Assembly: GCA_900316415.1 (NCBI GenBank)
Contig: ONCV01000012.1
Coordinates: forward strand, 44,310-108,309
Direction: 5' to 3'
From: an uncultured Eubacteriales bacterium
GTDB lineage: Bacteria > Bacillota > Clostridia > Christensenellales > Aristaeellaceae
DNA: 64,000 nucleotides
The notes under the pieces were generated by a model that saw only the letters and a list, made by a program, of their open reading frames with translations, ran no database searches and had not been told where the DNA came from. A program made the translations under genes and the position numbers. This document shows positions 44,496 to 53,560 of the stretch, piece by piece (within the stretch, counting starts at the first letter, position 1; every line of letters begins with the position of its first letter).

Positions 44496-45944
44496 ATGGC
44501 ATCCAGCACGAGAAAGAACGCGATGTACAATGTGGCCTATCGCCTGTTTTCCGTGCTGCTGCCGCTGGTGACAGCCCCGTACCTTTCCCGGACCGTCGGT
44601 CCGGAGGGTGTGGGGCTTTATTCGCGTGCCTGGAGCATCAGCTATATCTTCTGCCTGATCGCCATGCTGGGACTGAACGATTACGGCGTGCGGGCCATCG
44701 CCCGCGTCCGGGATGACCGGGATCGGCTGGACCGGACCTTTTCCGCCATCTGGCAGATGCAGGTGATGGTGGCCGGCGCGACGCTGGCCGCCTGGTTCGG
44801 GTATGTGTTCCTCTTCGCGGGAGAGGAACGGGAGGTGGCGCTGCACCTGACCCTGATGAGCGTCAGCTGCCTGGTCAGCTTCGACTGGTGCCTGATGGGG
44901 CTGGATATCTTCCGGCCCATCGCCCTGCGGAATACCTTTGTCAAGAGCGCCGCGGCGGTCTGTGTTTTCCTGTTCGTGAAGGGGCCGGAGGATCTGTGGA
45001 TCTACGCGCTGGTCTGGAGCCTGTCCACCCTGCTGGGAAACCTGAGCTGCGTGACCAGCATGCGGGGACGGGTCCGCTGCGTCCGGGTTCCCCTGCGGGA
45101 AAGCCTGACCCATCTGCGCCCCTGCGCGGTGCTGTTCATCTCCGTCATGGCGGTCAGCATCTACCGCACGATGGACAAGGTGATGGTCAGCTGGATCGCC
45201 GGGCTGGAGCAGAACGGACAGTATGAAAACGCGGAGAAAATCATCTACTGCCTCAGCGGCTTCATCTCCGCCATCGGCACGGTCATGATGCCGAAGATCA
45301 GCCATATGCAGCAGCAGGGGCGGACGGAGGAGATCCGCCGGCATATCGACAAAAGCATGAACCTGATTCTGTGCATGGTCTGCGCCCTGGCGTTCGGCGC
45401 GGCCGCGGTGGCGGATCGCTTTGCGCCGCTGTTCTACGGGGAGGATTTCGCCGAGGCGGGGCGGCTGATGGCTCCGCTGGCCTTTACGCTGATCATGATC
45501 GGCTTCGCCAATGTGATCCGCACCCAGTGGGTGCTGCCCCAGGGGAGGGACCGCATCTTCGTGAAAAGCGTCTGCGCCGGGGCGGCCGTCAACCTGATTG
45601 CCAATCTGTGCCTGATTCCCTCCCTGCGGGCCATGGGAGCCGTCATCGGAACGCTGCTGGCGGAGCTGACCGTGCCGGTGGCGCAGTATCTGATGCTGCG
45701 CGGAGAACTGCCCTACGGACGGTTCCTTGGCTATACGGGGATCTACTGCGGGATCGGCCTGGCCATGCTGCTGTGCGTCCGGGCGGTGGGGGCCCTGCTT
45801 CCCGGGATGGGCTGGGCCGGACTGGCGGTCCAGGTGGCGGCCGGGATCGCCGTTTACGGACTGCTGACGCTCCTCTACTGGAAGGCCTCCGGCCGGATGC
45901 CCCGGAAATTGAATAAAAAGGTTTACAAAACAGAAAAACTCTGA
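44496..45944 (+). CDS. Polysaccharide flippase / oligosaccharide exporter (MOP superfamily)
   Basis: A 482-residue protein with about 13-14 membrane helices of the Wzx/RfbX type. The N terminus ([38 protein letters not shown], in pieces) is diagnostic: a conserved proline-rich first helix, then GPEGVGLYS. It should flip lipid-linked repeat units across the membrane. GGAGG precedes ATG by eight bases and the gene directly follows mgtE, without glycosyltransferase genes nearby, so it is an orphan flippase. The rpsO promoter overlaps its stop codon. Confidence 0.88.
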   Translation: MASSTRKNAMYNVAYRLFSVLLPLVTAPYLSRTVGPEGVGLYSRAWSISYIFCLIAMLGLNDYGVRAIARVRDDRDRLDRTFSAIWQMQVMVAGATLAAWFGYVFLFAGEEREVALHLTLMSVSCLVSFDWCLMGLDIFRPIALRNTFVKSAAAVCVFLFVKGPEDLWIYALVWSLSTLLGNLSCVTSMRGRVRCVRVPLRESLTHLRPCAVLFISVMAVSIYRTMDKVMVSWIAGLEQNGQYENAEKIIYCLSGFISAIGTVMMPKISHMQQQGRTEEIRRHIDKSMNLILCMVCALAFGAAAVADRFAPLFYGEDFAEAGRLMAPLAFTLIMIGFANVIRTQWVLPQGRDRIFVKSVCAGAAVNLIANLCLIPSLRAMGAVIGTLLAELTVPVAQYLMLRGELPYGRFLGYTGIYCGIGLAMLLCVRAVGALLPGMGWAGLAVQVAAGIAVYGLLTLLYWKASGRMPRKLNKKVYKTEKL

Positions 45945-45950
45945 TAAGAT
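45922..45950 (+). promoter_or_regulatory. Sigma-A type promoter of rpsO
   Basis: TTTACA (45922-45927), 17-bp spacer, TAAGAT (45945-45950), overlapping the 3' end of the flippase gene. Confidence 0.75.
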
Positions 45951-45956
45951 ACCCGT

Positions 45957-46040
45957 TGGGTTCAAATGAACCGCGCACGCAGGCGTCCGACTTCTCCGAC
46001 GGCGCTCCGGGTTCGCGGCGATTGATACCCGCAATAAAGA
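45957..46040 (+). promoter_or_regulatory. GC-rich 5' leader of rpsO, possible S15 autoregulatory site
   Basis: The leader can form a hairpin between GGCGTC and GACGGCGC around a pyrimidine-rich loop, enclosed by GAACC/GGTTC. S15 of many bacteria represses its own mRNA through a leader structure; no specific known motif is matched here. Confidence 0.35.
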
Positions 46041-46057
46041 AGGAGGGCATGAAGAAC

Positions 46058-46312
46058 ATGACCAAAGCTGAAATCATCGCCGCCTATGCCCAGCATGAAG
46101 GCGACACCGGTTCCCCCGAGGTGCAGATCGCGCTGCTGACCGATCGCATCAATCATCTGAACGAGCATCTGAAGGCGAACAAGAATGACCATCATTCCAA
46201 TCGCGGCCTGCTGCTGATGGTCGGCCGCCGCCGCAACATGCTGGAGTACCTGAAGAAGACGGATATCGAGCGGTATCGTACGCTGATCGCCCGGCTGAAT
46301 CTGCGGAAGTAA
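46058..46312 (+). CDS. rpsO: 30S ribosomal protein S15
   Basis: An 84-residue primary 16S rRNA-binding protein. Core signature [20 protein letters not shown] and the [19 protein letters not shown] stretch are textbook S15. ATG 46058 is chosen: AGGAGG (46041-46046) is 11 bases upstream, whereas ATG 46049 is only two bases after it. The protein is a few residues shorter at the N terminus than the usual 88-89. The rpsO-pnp order is widely conserved. A terminator follows. Confidence 0.97.
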   Translation: MTKAEIIAAYAQHEGDTGSPEVQIALLTDRINHLNEHLKANKNDHHSNRGLLLMVGRRRNMLEYLKKTDIERYRTLIARLNLRK

Positions 46313-46362
46313 TTCCGGCCGAAGCATCAGAGATCAGGAACCCCGGTTCGGGTACGGATATT

Positions 46363-46396
46363 CGCCGCCGGAAGGATATCTTCCGGCGGCTTTTAT
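46363..46396 (+). terminator. Intrinsic terminator after rpsO
   Basis: Perfect 11-bp stem GCCGCCGGAAG/CTTCCGGCGGC followed by TTTTAT. Confidence 0.9.
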
Positions 46397-46594
46397 CAGG
46401 AAGAGCGGGTCCCCGGGTTCGGAGAGAGGGGGACGCTGTTCCGGACCGCCGGAGATTCGTGTGTTATCCCTTGAAAATCCCTGGAGCGGGGTTTTCATAT
46501 GATAGCATGCGGCGCTCCGGCGAAGGGAGCCGGATGAAAGAAGAAATCCGGTTCCGGGATGGGAAGAAGAGAGACGAGAGAAGGAGTGAATTGA

Positions 46595-48748
46595 ATGGAA
46601 TCCAAATGCTATTCCATGGATCTGGCCGGCAAAAAGCTGACGCTGGAATTCGGCCGGTACTGTGAGCAGGCCAACGGTTCCGTCTGGGTGCACCTGGGCG
46701 ATACCGTGGTCATGGTGAACGCCACCATGGCGCCCACCCCCCGGGAGGGCGTGGATTTCTTCCCCCTGGCAGTGGATGTGGAAGAAAAACAGTATTCCGT
46801 AGGGAAGATCCCCGGCGGATTTATCAAGCGGGAAGGCCGCCCCACGGACAAGGCGACCCTGACCTGCCGGCTGATTGACCGGCCCCTGCGCCCCCTGTTC
46901 AACAAGGGCATGCGCAACGACGTCCAGGTGGTTGTGACCATCCTGAGCGTGGAGCAGGATGTGCCCCCGGAAATCCCGGCCATGATCGGCTCCTCCATTG
47001 CCCTGGCGGTGTCCGACATTCCGTGGAACGGTCCCACCGGCGCGGTGCTGGTCGGCCGGGTGGACGGCAAATTCGTGATCTGCCCCGATGAGGCCCAGCG
47101 CGAAGCCAGCGATCTGAGCCTGTACGTGGCCGGCACGGAAGAAGCCATCATGATGGTGGAAGCCGGCGCGAAGGAGCTGAGCGAGGACACCATGCTGGAC
47201 GCGATCCTCTTCGGACACGAGGAGATCAAGAAGCTGGTTGCCTTCCAGAAGCAGATCGTTGCGGAAATCGGAAAGGAAAAGAAGGTCGTTCCGCTGATCA
47301 CCACCGGGGATGACGTGAAGGCCGCCGTGCGGGAGTTCGCGCTGGATAAGTGCCGCTGGGTCTATGAGACCACGGAGCGCAAGGAGCGGCAGAACCGCGA
47401 GGCCCAGGTGAAGGAAGAAACCCTGGCTGCCCTGGCGGAGAAATTCCCGGAGCGGGAGAGCGAGATCGAGGACGCGCTGTACTACCTGAACAAGGAAGTC
47501 ATGCGGGCCAGGATCCTGAACGAGGGCATTCGTCCGGACGGACGCAAGGTGACGGAAATCCGGCCCATCTGGTGCGATGTGGGCGTGCTGCCCCGGACGC
47601 ACGGATCCGCCATTTTCACCCGCGGCCAGACCCAGGCCCTGACGGTGACGACCCTGGGCATGGTTTCCGAGGGCCAGACCCTGGACGGGCTGAGCACCAG
47701 CGAAACCTTCAAGCGCTATATCCATCAGTATAATATGCCCCCGTACGCCACGGGCGAGGCGGGACGCATGAAGAGCCCCGGCCGCCGGGAGATCGGTCAC
47801 GGCGCGCTGGCGGAGCGGGCCCTGCTGCCCGTGATTCCCTCCGAGGCCGAGTTCCCCTATGCGATGCGGCTGGTGAGCGAAATCCTCAGCTCCAACGGCT
47901 CCAGCTCCATGGCTTCCGTGTGCGGCAGCACCCTGAGCCTGATGGACGCGGGCGTGCCGATCAGCGCGCCGGTTGCCGGTGTGGCCATGGGCCTGATTAC
48001 CGATCCCGAGAGCGGCAAGCTGGCTGTGCTGACCGATATCCAGGGCCTGGAGGACTTCCTGGGCGATATGGACTTCAAGGTGGCCGGCTCCATGAACGGC
48101 ATCACCGCGCTGCAGATGGACATCAAGATCGCCGGCATCAACCGCGCGATCCTGCAGCAGGCGCTGGCCCAGGCGCTGCAGGGCCGGCTCCATATCCTGA
48201 AGATTATGCTGGAGACCCTGGGACAGCCCCGTGAGGAGCTGAGCCCCTACGCTCCCAAGATCATCAACTTCACGATCAATCCGGACAAGATCCGCGAAGT
48301 CATCGGGCCCGGCGGAAAGATGATCAACAAGATTATCGAAGAGACCGGCGTGAAGATTGACATCGAGGACGATGGCCGCGTGTTCATCTCCACCGCGGAC
48401 GCGGAAGCGGCCGCGAAGGCGAAGAAGATCATCGAGGGCATTGCCAAGGATATCGAGGTGGGCGATGTGTTCACCGGCAAGGTGGTCCGCATCATGAACT
48501 TCGGTGCCTTTGTGGAGCTGGCTCCGGGCAAGGACGGCATGATTCACATCTCCAAGCTGGAGAATCACCGCGTGGAGAAGGTGGAGGATGTGGTCAACAT
48601 CGGCGATGAGCTGGAAGTGAAGGTCAGCGAGATCGATGCCCAGGGCCGGATCAACCTGATTCGGAACGACATCGTGTATGAAAACACTGCTCCCGCGCGC
48701 CGGGACAACGGCGGCAGCCGCCGTCCGCCCCGCCGGGAAAGCCATTAA
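46595..48748 (+). CDS. pnp: Polyribonucleotide nucleotidyltransferase (PNPase)
   Basis: A 717-residue 3'-5' exoribonuclease that degrades RNA phosphorolytically. Two RNase PH domains are present (about 10-140, with GGFIKREGRPTDKATLTCRL; and about 300-530, with FTRGQTQALT and the catalytic-region Asp motif DFLGDMDFKVAG). A KH domain (about 560-615; IREVIGPGGKMINKIIEE) and S1 domain (about 625-695; GKVVRIMNFGAFVELAPGKD) follow. ATG 46595 has AAGGAG ten bases upstream. It lies 280 bp after rpsO, beyond a terminator, and is followed by its own terminator. Confidence 0.97.
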   Translation: MESKCYSMDLAGKKLTLEFGRYCEQANGSVWVHLGDTVVMVNATMAPTPREGVDFFPLAVDVEEKQYSVGKIPGGFIKREGRPTDKATLTCRLIDRPLRPLFNKGMRNDVQVVVTILSVEQDVPPEIPAMIGSSIALAVSDIPWNGPTGAVLVGRVDGKFVICPDEAQREASDLSLYVAGTEEAIMMVEAGAKELSEDTMLDAILFGHEEIKKLVAFQKQIVAEIGKEKKVVPLITTGDDVKAAVREFALDKCRWVYETTERKERQNREAQVKEETLAALAEKFPERESEIEDALYYLNKEVMRARILNEGIRPDGRKVTEIRPIWCDVGVLPRTHGSAIFTRGQTQALTVTTLGMVSEGQTLDGLSTSETFKRYIHQYNMPPYATGEAGRMKSPGRREIGHGALAERALLPVIPSEAEFPYAMRLVSEILSSNGSSSMASVCGSTLSLMDAGVPISAPVAGVAMGLITDPESGKLAVLTDIQGLEDFLGDMDFKVAGSMNGITALQMDIKIAGINRAILQQALAQALQGRLHILKIMLETLGQPREELSPYAPKIINFTINPDKIREVIGPGGKMINKIIEETGVKIDIEDDGRVFISTADAEAAAKAKKIIEGIAKDIEVGDVFTGKVVRIMNFGAFVELAPGKDGMIHISKLENHRVEKVEDVVNIGDELEVKVSEIDAQGRINLIRNDIVYENTAPARRDNGGSRRPPRRESH

Positions 48749-48755
48749 GTGATTT

Positions 48756-48787
48756 CGGGGAGCCCGAAAGGGCTCCCCGCTCTGTTT
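48756..48787 (+). terminator. Intrinsic terminator after pnp
   Basis: Perfect 9-bp stem GGGGAGCCC/GGGCTCCCC with GAAA loop, then GCTCTGTTTT. The tail runs into the ribosome site of ruvX, so some read-through into ruvX is likely. Confidence 0.8.
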
Positions 48788-48797
48788 TGGAGCCATG

Positions 48798-49256
48798 ATG
48801 AAACGAATTGTGTGCCTGGATGTCGGAGACGTCCGGATCGGTGTCGCGGCATCGGATCCGACCCGGACCATCGCCAGCCCGGTGGAGGTGATCCACCGCG
48901 TGGGCTGGGGGCCGGACTGCAGGCGGATCAAGGCGATCTGCGACCGGCTGGAAACGGACGAGGTGCTGTCCGGGCTGCCCCTGAACATGGACGGAAGCGA
49001 GGGCTTCCAGGCCCGGAAGGTGAGGGAGTTCTGCGCCCAGGTGGAAAAGCAGGGGCTGAAGGTCTTCTTTCAGGATGAGCGGCTGACGACCGTGACGGCG
49101 GAGGATGCCCTGCTGGAGGACGGCCTGAGCCGGGAGCAGCGAAAGCAGAACGTGGACAAGGTGGCTGCCGCGGTGATCCTGCAGCAGTGGCTGGATGAAG
49201 CCCGGGCGGGCGAAGCTTCGGCCGCGGGGGAAGGATCCTACGCGCGGCCGGAATAA
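48798..49256 (+). CDS. ruvX: Putative pre-16S rRNA nuclease / Holliday-junction resolvase-like YqgF
   Basis: A 152-residue RNase H-fold nuclease implicated in 16S rRNA 5' end maturation. Motifs: LDVGDVRIGVAASD with the first catalytic aspartate, SGLPLNMDGSEG, and FQDERLTTVTAE. ATG 48798 is preferred over 48795 because GGAG is five bases upstream. The last 15 residues are Ala/Gly/Glu-rich tail. Followed after 25 bp by a DUF1292 gene, an arrangement common in Firmicutes. Confidence 0.9.
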   Translation: MKRIVCLDVGDVRIGVAASDPTRTIASPVEVIHRVGWGPDCRRIKAICDRLETDEVLSGLPLNMDGSEGFQARKVREFCAQVEKQGLKVFFQDERLTTVTAEDALLEDGLSREQRKQNVDKVAAAVILQQWLDEARAGEASAAGEGSYARPE

Positions 49257-49281
49257 ACGAACGGAATGGGAGGGAAAAAAC

Positions 49282-49590
49282 ATGGCAAAGGATCTGGACA
49301 ACCGGGAGGAATCCATGGACGGAGAAGAGAACGAGGATCTGATCGAACTGGTGGATGAGGAAGGCGAAACCCAGGTGTTCGAGCTGCTGGCGGCCTTTGA
49401 TCTGAATGATCAGCATTATCTGGCGGTGGCCGATCCGATCGAGGAGGAGGATCCGGAATCCGTGGAGGTCTTCATCCTGAAGACGGAAAAGGACGCGGAC
49501 GGAAACGACACCTATGTCACCGTGGAGGATCAGGAGGCGGACGACGCCTTTGACCATTTCCTGACGCTGGTGGACGCGGAAGAGGAATAA
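49282..49590 (+). CDS. DUF1292 domain protein
   Basis: A 102-residue, very acidic protein with the DUF1292 pattern (IELVDEEGETQVFELLAAFDLNDQHYLAVADP). Function unknown; homologues are encoded next to yqgF across Clostridia and Bacilli. ATG 49282 has GGGAGGG nine bases upstream. The N-terminal 20 residues (KDLDNREESMDGEEN) are variable and probably disordered. Confidence 0.88.
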   Translation: MAKDLDNREESMDGEENEDLIELVDEEGETQVFELLAAFDLNDQHYLAVADPIEEEDPESVEVFILKTEKDADGNDTYVTVEDQEADDAFDHFLTLVDAEEE

Positions 49591-49617
49591 GGAACCCCGG
49601 AACGGGAAAGGCTTTTC

Positions 49618-51048
49618 ATGACACAGAAAAATCGTACCAGGGATCTGACGGTCGGCTCCCCGATGAAGCTGATTCTGGGCTTTGCGGCGCCGCTGCTTTT
49701 CGGATTCCTATTTCAGCAGTTCTACAGTTTTGTGGATACCGCGATTGTGGGCAAGTATCTGGGTGCGTCCAGCCTGGCGGCCGTGGGCGGAACCGGCTCG
49801 ATCAACTTTCTGATCCTGGGCTTCTGCCAGGGCTCCTGCGCCGGGTTCGCCATTCCCATCGCGCAGGCCTTCGGAGCCAGGGACGGCCATCAGGTCCGGA
49901 AATGCGTCAGCGCCTCCGCCTTTCTGAGCGCGATTGTCAGCGTGGTGATGGCGATCCTGACGGGGGTTTTCTGCCCCAGCCTGCTGCGGATGATGAATAC
50001 GCCGGAGGAGATCATCGGCGAATCGGTGGCGTATATCCGGATCATTTTTCTCGGAATTCCGATCACCATTCTGTACAACATGGCCAGCGGAATTCTCCGC
50101 TCGCTGGGGGACAGCAAGACCCCGGTCTTCTTCCTGATCGTGGCGTCGCTGCTGAACGTGGCGCTGGATCTGGTGCTGATTCTCTATGCGGGGATGGGCG
50201 TGGCCGGCGCGGCGGTCGCCACGCTGATCAGCCAGCTGGTTAGCGGCATCGGCTGCCTCCGGGTGATGGCGAAGCAGTTTCCGATCCTGAAGATGAGCGC
50301 GGACGAGATCCGGCCGGATCCCCCGCTGATGAAGCGGCTGATGCTGACGGGCGTTCCGATGGGGCTTCAGTTCTCCATCACCGCCATCGGCAGCGTGATG
50401 GTGCAATGGAGCGTTAACGGGCTGGGCGTGAACGCGGTGGCCGCGGTCGCGGCCGGCGGAAAGGTCAGCGCCTTCTTTGCCTGCATGTTTGACGCACTCG
50501 CGACAACCATGGCCACCTATGCCGGACAGAATCTGGGAGCCGGAAAGATCGGGCGGATCTCCCGGGGGCTCCGGGACTGCGCCGTGGTGGGAACGGTCTA
50601 CTGTGCGGCGGCTCTGGGCGTATGCCTTCTGTTTGCGGGAAACATTCTGAGCCTTTTCGTGGATCCTGGACAGGATCCCGTCGTCATGGAGATGGCGGTC
50701 CGCTACCTTCGCATCAACGCCGCCTTCTATATTCCGCTGCTGTTTGTCAATATTGTCCGGCTGTCCATCCAGGGCATGGGATACACCCGGGTCGCGATGG
50801 GGGCGGGCGCCTTTGAGATGGTGGCCCGCACCGCGGTAGCCCTGCTGCTGGTGCCGGGAATGGGTTTCACGGGCGCCCGCCTGGCCAATCCGGCGGCCTG
50901 GATCATGGCGGATCTGTTCCTGTTCCCCTGCTATTTCCATTCCCTGCGAATGGTGCGCCAGCGGCTTCAGATTCCGCCGGAAAAGCCGGAAGGAAAGTGG
51001 AGGCGGTTTCTGCCGTCCCGCCCCCGGATCCGCCGCAGGAGGATCTGA
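49618..51048 (+). CDS. MATE family efflux transporter
   Basis: A 476-residue protein with 12 membrane helices of the NorM/DinF type. Typical start PMKLILGFAAPLLFGFLFQQFYSFVDTAIVG (in pieces) and repeated half (PPLMKRLMLTGVPMGLQFS) with YAGQNLGAGK between. It exports drugs or metabolites using a Na+ or H+ gradient. The C-terminal 25 residues are Arg/Pro-rich. It lies 27 bp after the DUF1292 gene and is closed by a terminator. Confidence 0.92.
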   Translation: MTQKNRTRDLTVGSPMKLILGFAAPLLFGFLFQQFYSFVDTAIVGKYLGASSLAAVGGTGSINFLILGFCQGSCAGFAIPIAQAFGARDGHQVRKCVSASAFLSAIVSVVMAILTGVFCPSLLRMMNTPEEIIGESVAYIRIIFLGIPITILYNMASGILRSLGDSKTPVFFLIVASLLNVALDLVLILYAGMGVAGAAVATLISQLVSGIGCLRVMAKQFPILKMSADEIRPDPPLMKRLMLTGVPMGLQFSITAIGSVMVQWSVNGLGVNAVAAVAAGGKVSAFFACMFDALATTMATYAGQNLGAGKIGRISRGLRDCAVVGTVYCAAALGVCLLFAGNILSLFVDPGQDPVVMEMAVRYLRINAAFYIPLLFVNIVRLSIQGMGYTRVAMGAGAFEMVARTAVALLLVPGMGFTGARLANPAAWIMADLFLFPCYFHSLRMVRQRLQIPPEKPEGKWRRFLPSRPRIRRRRI

Positions 51049-51098
51049 TCCGTCCCGCGGTTCCGTTCGGCATTCGGACGGAAGGAGAGAAAAATACG

Positions 51099-51138
51099 GA
51101 AAAAGCCGGCTTCCGGAAACGGAAAAAGCCGGCTTTTC
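51099..51138 (+). terminator. Intrinsic terminator after the MATE gene
   Basis: AAAAGCCGGCTTCCG pairs with CGGAAAAAGCCGGCTTTT with a two-base bulge; the run of A before and T after makes it bidirectional-looking. Confidence 0.75.
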
Positions 51139-51140
51139 CA

Positions 51141-51169
51141 TTGACGGAAACGGGGAATGGGAATACAAT
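51141..51169 (+). promoter_or_regulatory. Sigma-A type promoter of the pyrophosphatase gene
   Basis: TTGACG (51141-51146), 17-bp spacer, TACAAT (51164-51169), 84 bp before the start codon. Confidence 0.8.
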
Positions 51170-51252
51170 AGGCTTTGCATTGCTTCCGCCGGCGAAGTCC
51201 GGGAAACGGAGCAAAAATATACTTCCGGATGGGAAGATGGGAGGTCCTGTTT

Positions 51253-53379
51253 ATGTCACTGTGGTATATCCTCACCCTGTGTGTGGTTGCCGCTACGATC
51301 TGTTACGTTTTCTGGAACTACAGCCGCATCAGAAAGATGCCGGAGGGAACGCCGGAAATGAAGGAAATGGCGGGCATCATTCGCAGCGGCGCCAACACCT
51401 TCATGAAGACCGAGTACCGGACGATCGCGATTGTGGTGCTGGTGCTGGCCGTGGTGCTGAGCCTGTTCGTGGAACGGACCAGCGGCATCACCTTTCTCCT
51501 CGGCGCGCTGATGAGCTCCGCGGTCTGCATCCTGGGCATGCGCAGCGCGACCTACGCGAATGTGCGCACGGCGAACAAGGCCCGGGAAAGCATGTCCATC
51601 GGGGAAACGGTCCAGGTGGCCCTGTGCGGCGGCTCCATCTCCGGCCTAAGCGTGCAGGCCTTCGGTCTGCTGGGCTTCGTGCTGGTGCTGATGATCTTCG
51701 GGGACGTGGATCCGGCGAAGACCGGCGGCGGCCTGATTACCACGCTGGAGGGAATCAACCCGACGATCATGCATGTTTCCACCTACAGCCTGGGCTGCAG
51801 TCTCGTGGCCATGTTCAACCGTGTGGCCGGCGGCAACTATACCAAGGCTGCGGATATTTCCGCTGACATTCTGGCCAAGGTCCGCAACGACCTGCCGGAG
51901 GATGACAGCCGGGTGCCGAACGTGATCGCGGACTTCATCGGCGACAACGTGAACGACATCGCCGGCAACTGCTCCGACCTGCTGGAGAGCTTCGTGGCCA
52001 CCGTGGCGGCGGCGCTGATGATCTCCGTGGTGGTTTTCCATCAGCACAGCGGGCTGGACGCCTCCGTGTTCAATGCCCTGACGAAGTACCCCGTGGCCAT
52101 GGCCGGCCTGGGCCTGCTGGGCTGCCTGCTGGGCCTGGTTTACGCGGGAATGAAGAAGATGAGCGACAATCCCTCCCGGGAGCTGAACCTGGCAACCTGG
52201 ATTTCCGCCGGGCTGACGCTGGTGCTGGGATTCTTCGGCGCCTGGAAGATCTTCGGCGGCCTGAGCGGCGAAGTGTTGGCGAACCTGGGCTGGGTGGCCG
52301 GCTGGATCAGCCCCTGGCTGTGCGCGGTGCTGGGCATTGCCAGCGGCGTGGCCATTGGCTCCATTACCGAATACTATACTTCCACGGACTATAAGCCCAC
52401 CCGCCAGCTGGCGGAGATGGCGCCGGAAGGGGAGGCCTTCGTGGTCACCAAGGGCGACGCCGTCGGTTCCCGCAGCGTGCTGCTGCCCGTGGTGGTGATC
52501 GGCCTCGCGCTGTTTGTTTCCGGCAAGCTGGCCGGGATTTACGGCGTGGCGCTGGCGGCGCTGGGCATGCTGGCCTTCGTCGGCGCGACGGTCTCCATCG
52601 ATGCCTTCGGTCCCATCGCGGACAACGCGGGCGGCCTGGCGGAAAGCTGCCATCTGCCCCATGACGTGCGGACGATTACGGACAAGCTGGACGCGGTGGG
52701 CAACACCACGGCGGCCGTGGGCAAGGGCTTTGCCATCGGCTCCGCGGCCTTCGCGACGGTGAGCCTGATTGTATCCTATGTCGGAACCTACTCCCAGGGA
52801 ACTCCGGACCTGAACATCGCCAGCTTCGTCGTGGTGGCGGGCGCCATCATCGGCGGTGCGCTGGTGGAATACTTCGCGGCCATGCTGACCGACAATACCA
52901 TCGATTCCGCCAAGCTGATGGCGGACGAAGGCGACAAGCAGCTGACCCCTGAAGTGCTTGCCGGAAAGAAGACCCCGGACTACAACCGGATGATCGAGCT
53001 GGCGGCGAAAGAAGCCCTGCGGAAGATGCTGGTGCCCTCCGTGCTGGCCATGGTGATTCCGGTCATCGGCGGCTTCGTGTTCGGCGTGGAATTCGTGGGC
53101 GGCCTCCTGATCGGCGCGACCATCGTGGCCATCCCGAGAGCGATCTTCATGGGCAACTCCGGCGGCGCGTTCGACAATGCCAAGAAGTATATTGAATCCG
53201 GCGCCCTGAAGGGACACGGAAAGGGATCCGCTGCGCATAAGGCGGCGGTGACCGGAGACACGGTGGGCGACACCCGGAAGGATGTGGTCGGCGTGGCTCT
53301 GGACATCTTCATCAAGACGATGTCGACCGTGGCCAACACGCTGGTGAGCCTGTTCCGGAACATTACCCTGATCCGGTAA
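51253..53379 (+). CDS. hppA: Membrane-bound, K+-dependent proton/sodium-translocating pyrophosphatase
   Basis: A 708-residue ion pump with about 16 helices that hydrolyses pyrophosphate and exports H+ or Na+. Substrate-site motifs: GGNYTKAADISAD, DFIGDNVNDIAGNCSDLLESF, and the late SGGAFDNAKKYIE and KAAVTGDTVGDTRKD. GNTTAAVGKGF carries Ala where K+-independent enzymes have Lys, so K+ dependence is predicted. The ADISADILAKV and DNVNDIAGN forms deviate slightly from the usual DVGADLVGKVE and DNVGDVAGM (Gly to Asn), a variation seen in a divergent clostridial branch. ATG 51253 has GGGAGGT nine bases upstream. Pyrophosphate recycling saves energy in this fermenter. Confidence 0.93.
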   Translation: MSLWYILTLCVVAATICYVFWNYSRIRKMPEGTPEMKEMAGIIRSGANTFMKTEYRTIAIVVLVLAVVLSLFVERTSGITFLLGALMSSAVCILGMRSATYANVRTANKARESMSIGETVQVALCGGSISGLSVQAFGLLGFVLVLMIFGDVDPAKTGGGLITTLEGINPTIMHVSTYSLGCSLVAMFNRVAGGNYTKAADISADILAKVRNDLPEDDSRVPNVIADFIGDNVNDIAGNCSDLLESFVATVAAALMISVVVFHQHSGLDASVFNALTKYPVAMAGLGLLGCLLGLVYAGMKKMSDNPSRELNLATWISAGLTLVLGFFGAWKIFGGLSGEVLANLGWVAGWISPWLCAVLGIASGVAIGSITEYYTSTDYKPTRQLAEMAPEGEAFVVTKGDAVGSRSVLLPVVVIGLALFVSGKLAGIYGVALAALGMLAFVGATVSIDAFGPIADNAGGLAESCHLPHDVRTITDKLDAVGNTTAAVGKGFAIGSAAFATVSLIVSYVGTYSQGTPDLNIASFVVVAGAIIGGALVEYFAAMLTDNTIDSAKLMADEGDKQLTPEVLAGKKTPDYNRMIELAAKEALRKMLVPSVLAMVIPVIGGFVFGVEFVGGLLIGATIVAIPRAIFMGNSGGAFDNAKKYIESGALKGHGKGSAAHKAAVTGDTVGDTRKDVVGVALDIFIKTMSTVANTLVSLFRNITLIR

Positions 53380-53396
53380 GCGGAAAGAACGGCAGG

Positions 53397-53432
53397 GCCC
53401 TGTTCAGCACAATGCTGAACAGGGCATTTTGT
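53397..53432 (+). terminator. Intrinsic terminator after hppA
   Basis: Perfect 13-bp stem GCCCTGTTCAGCA/TGCTGAACAGGGC with a three-base loop, followed by ATTTTGTCTTTT. Confidence 0.9.
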
Positions 53433-53560
53433 CTTTTCTTGCCCTGATCCGGGAAAAAACGGAATCCGGTTGCCAAACCCGGCTGCTCTGTGTTACCCTT
53501 ATTCCAGCGCGGAAGAAAGCACTTTTTCAAATCGTTCCGATGGCGGACAGGAGGAATCCC

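Noticed and set aside
46334..48988. An 884-codon open frame on the minus strand
   Set aside because: Antisense to pnp; the product is low-complexity His/Gly/Gln-rich and no ribosome site or homology is apparent.
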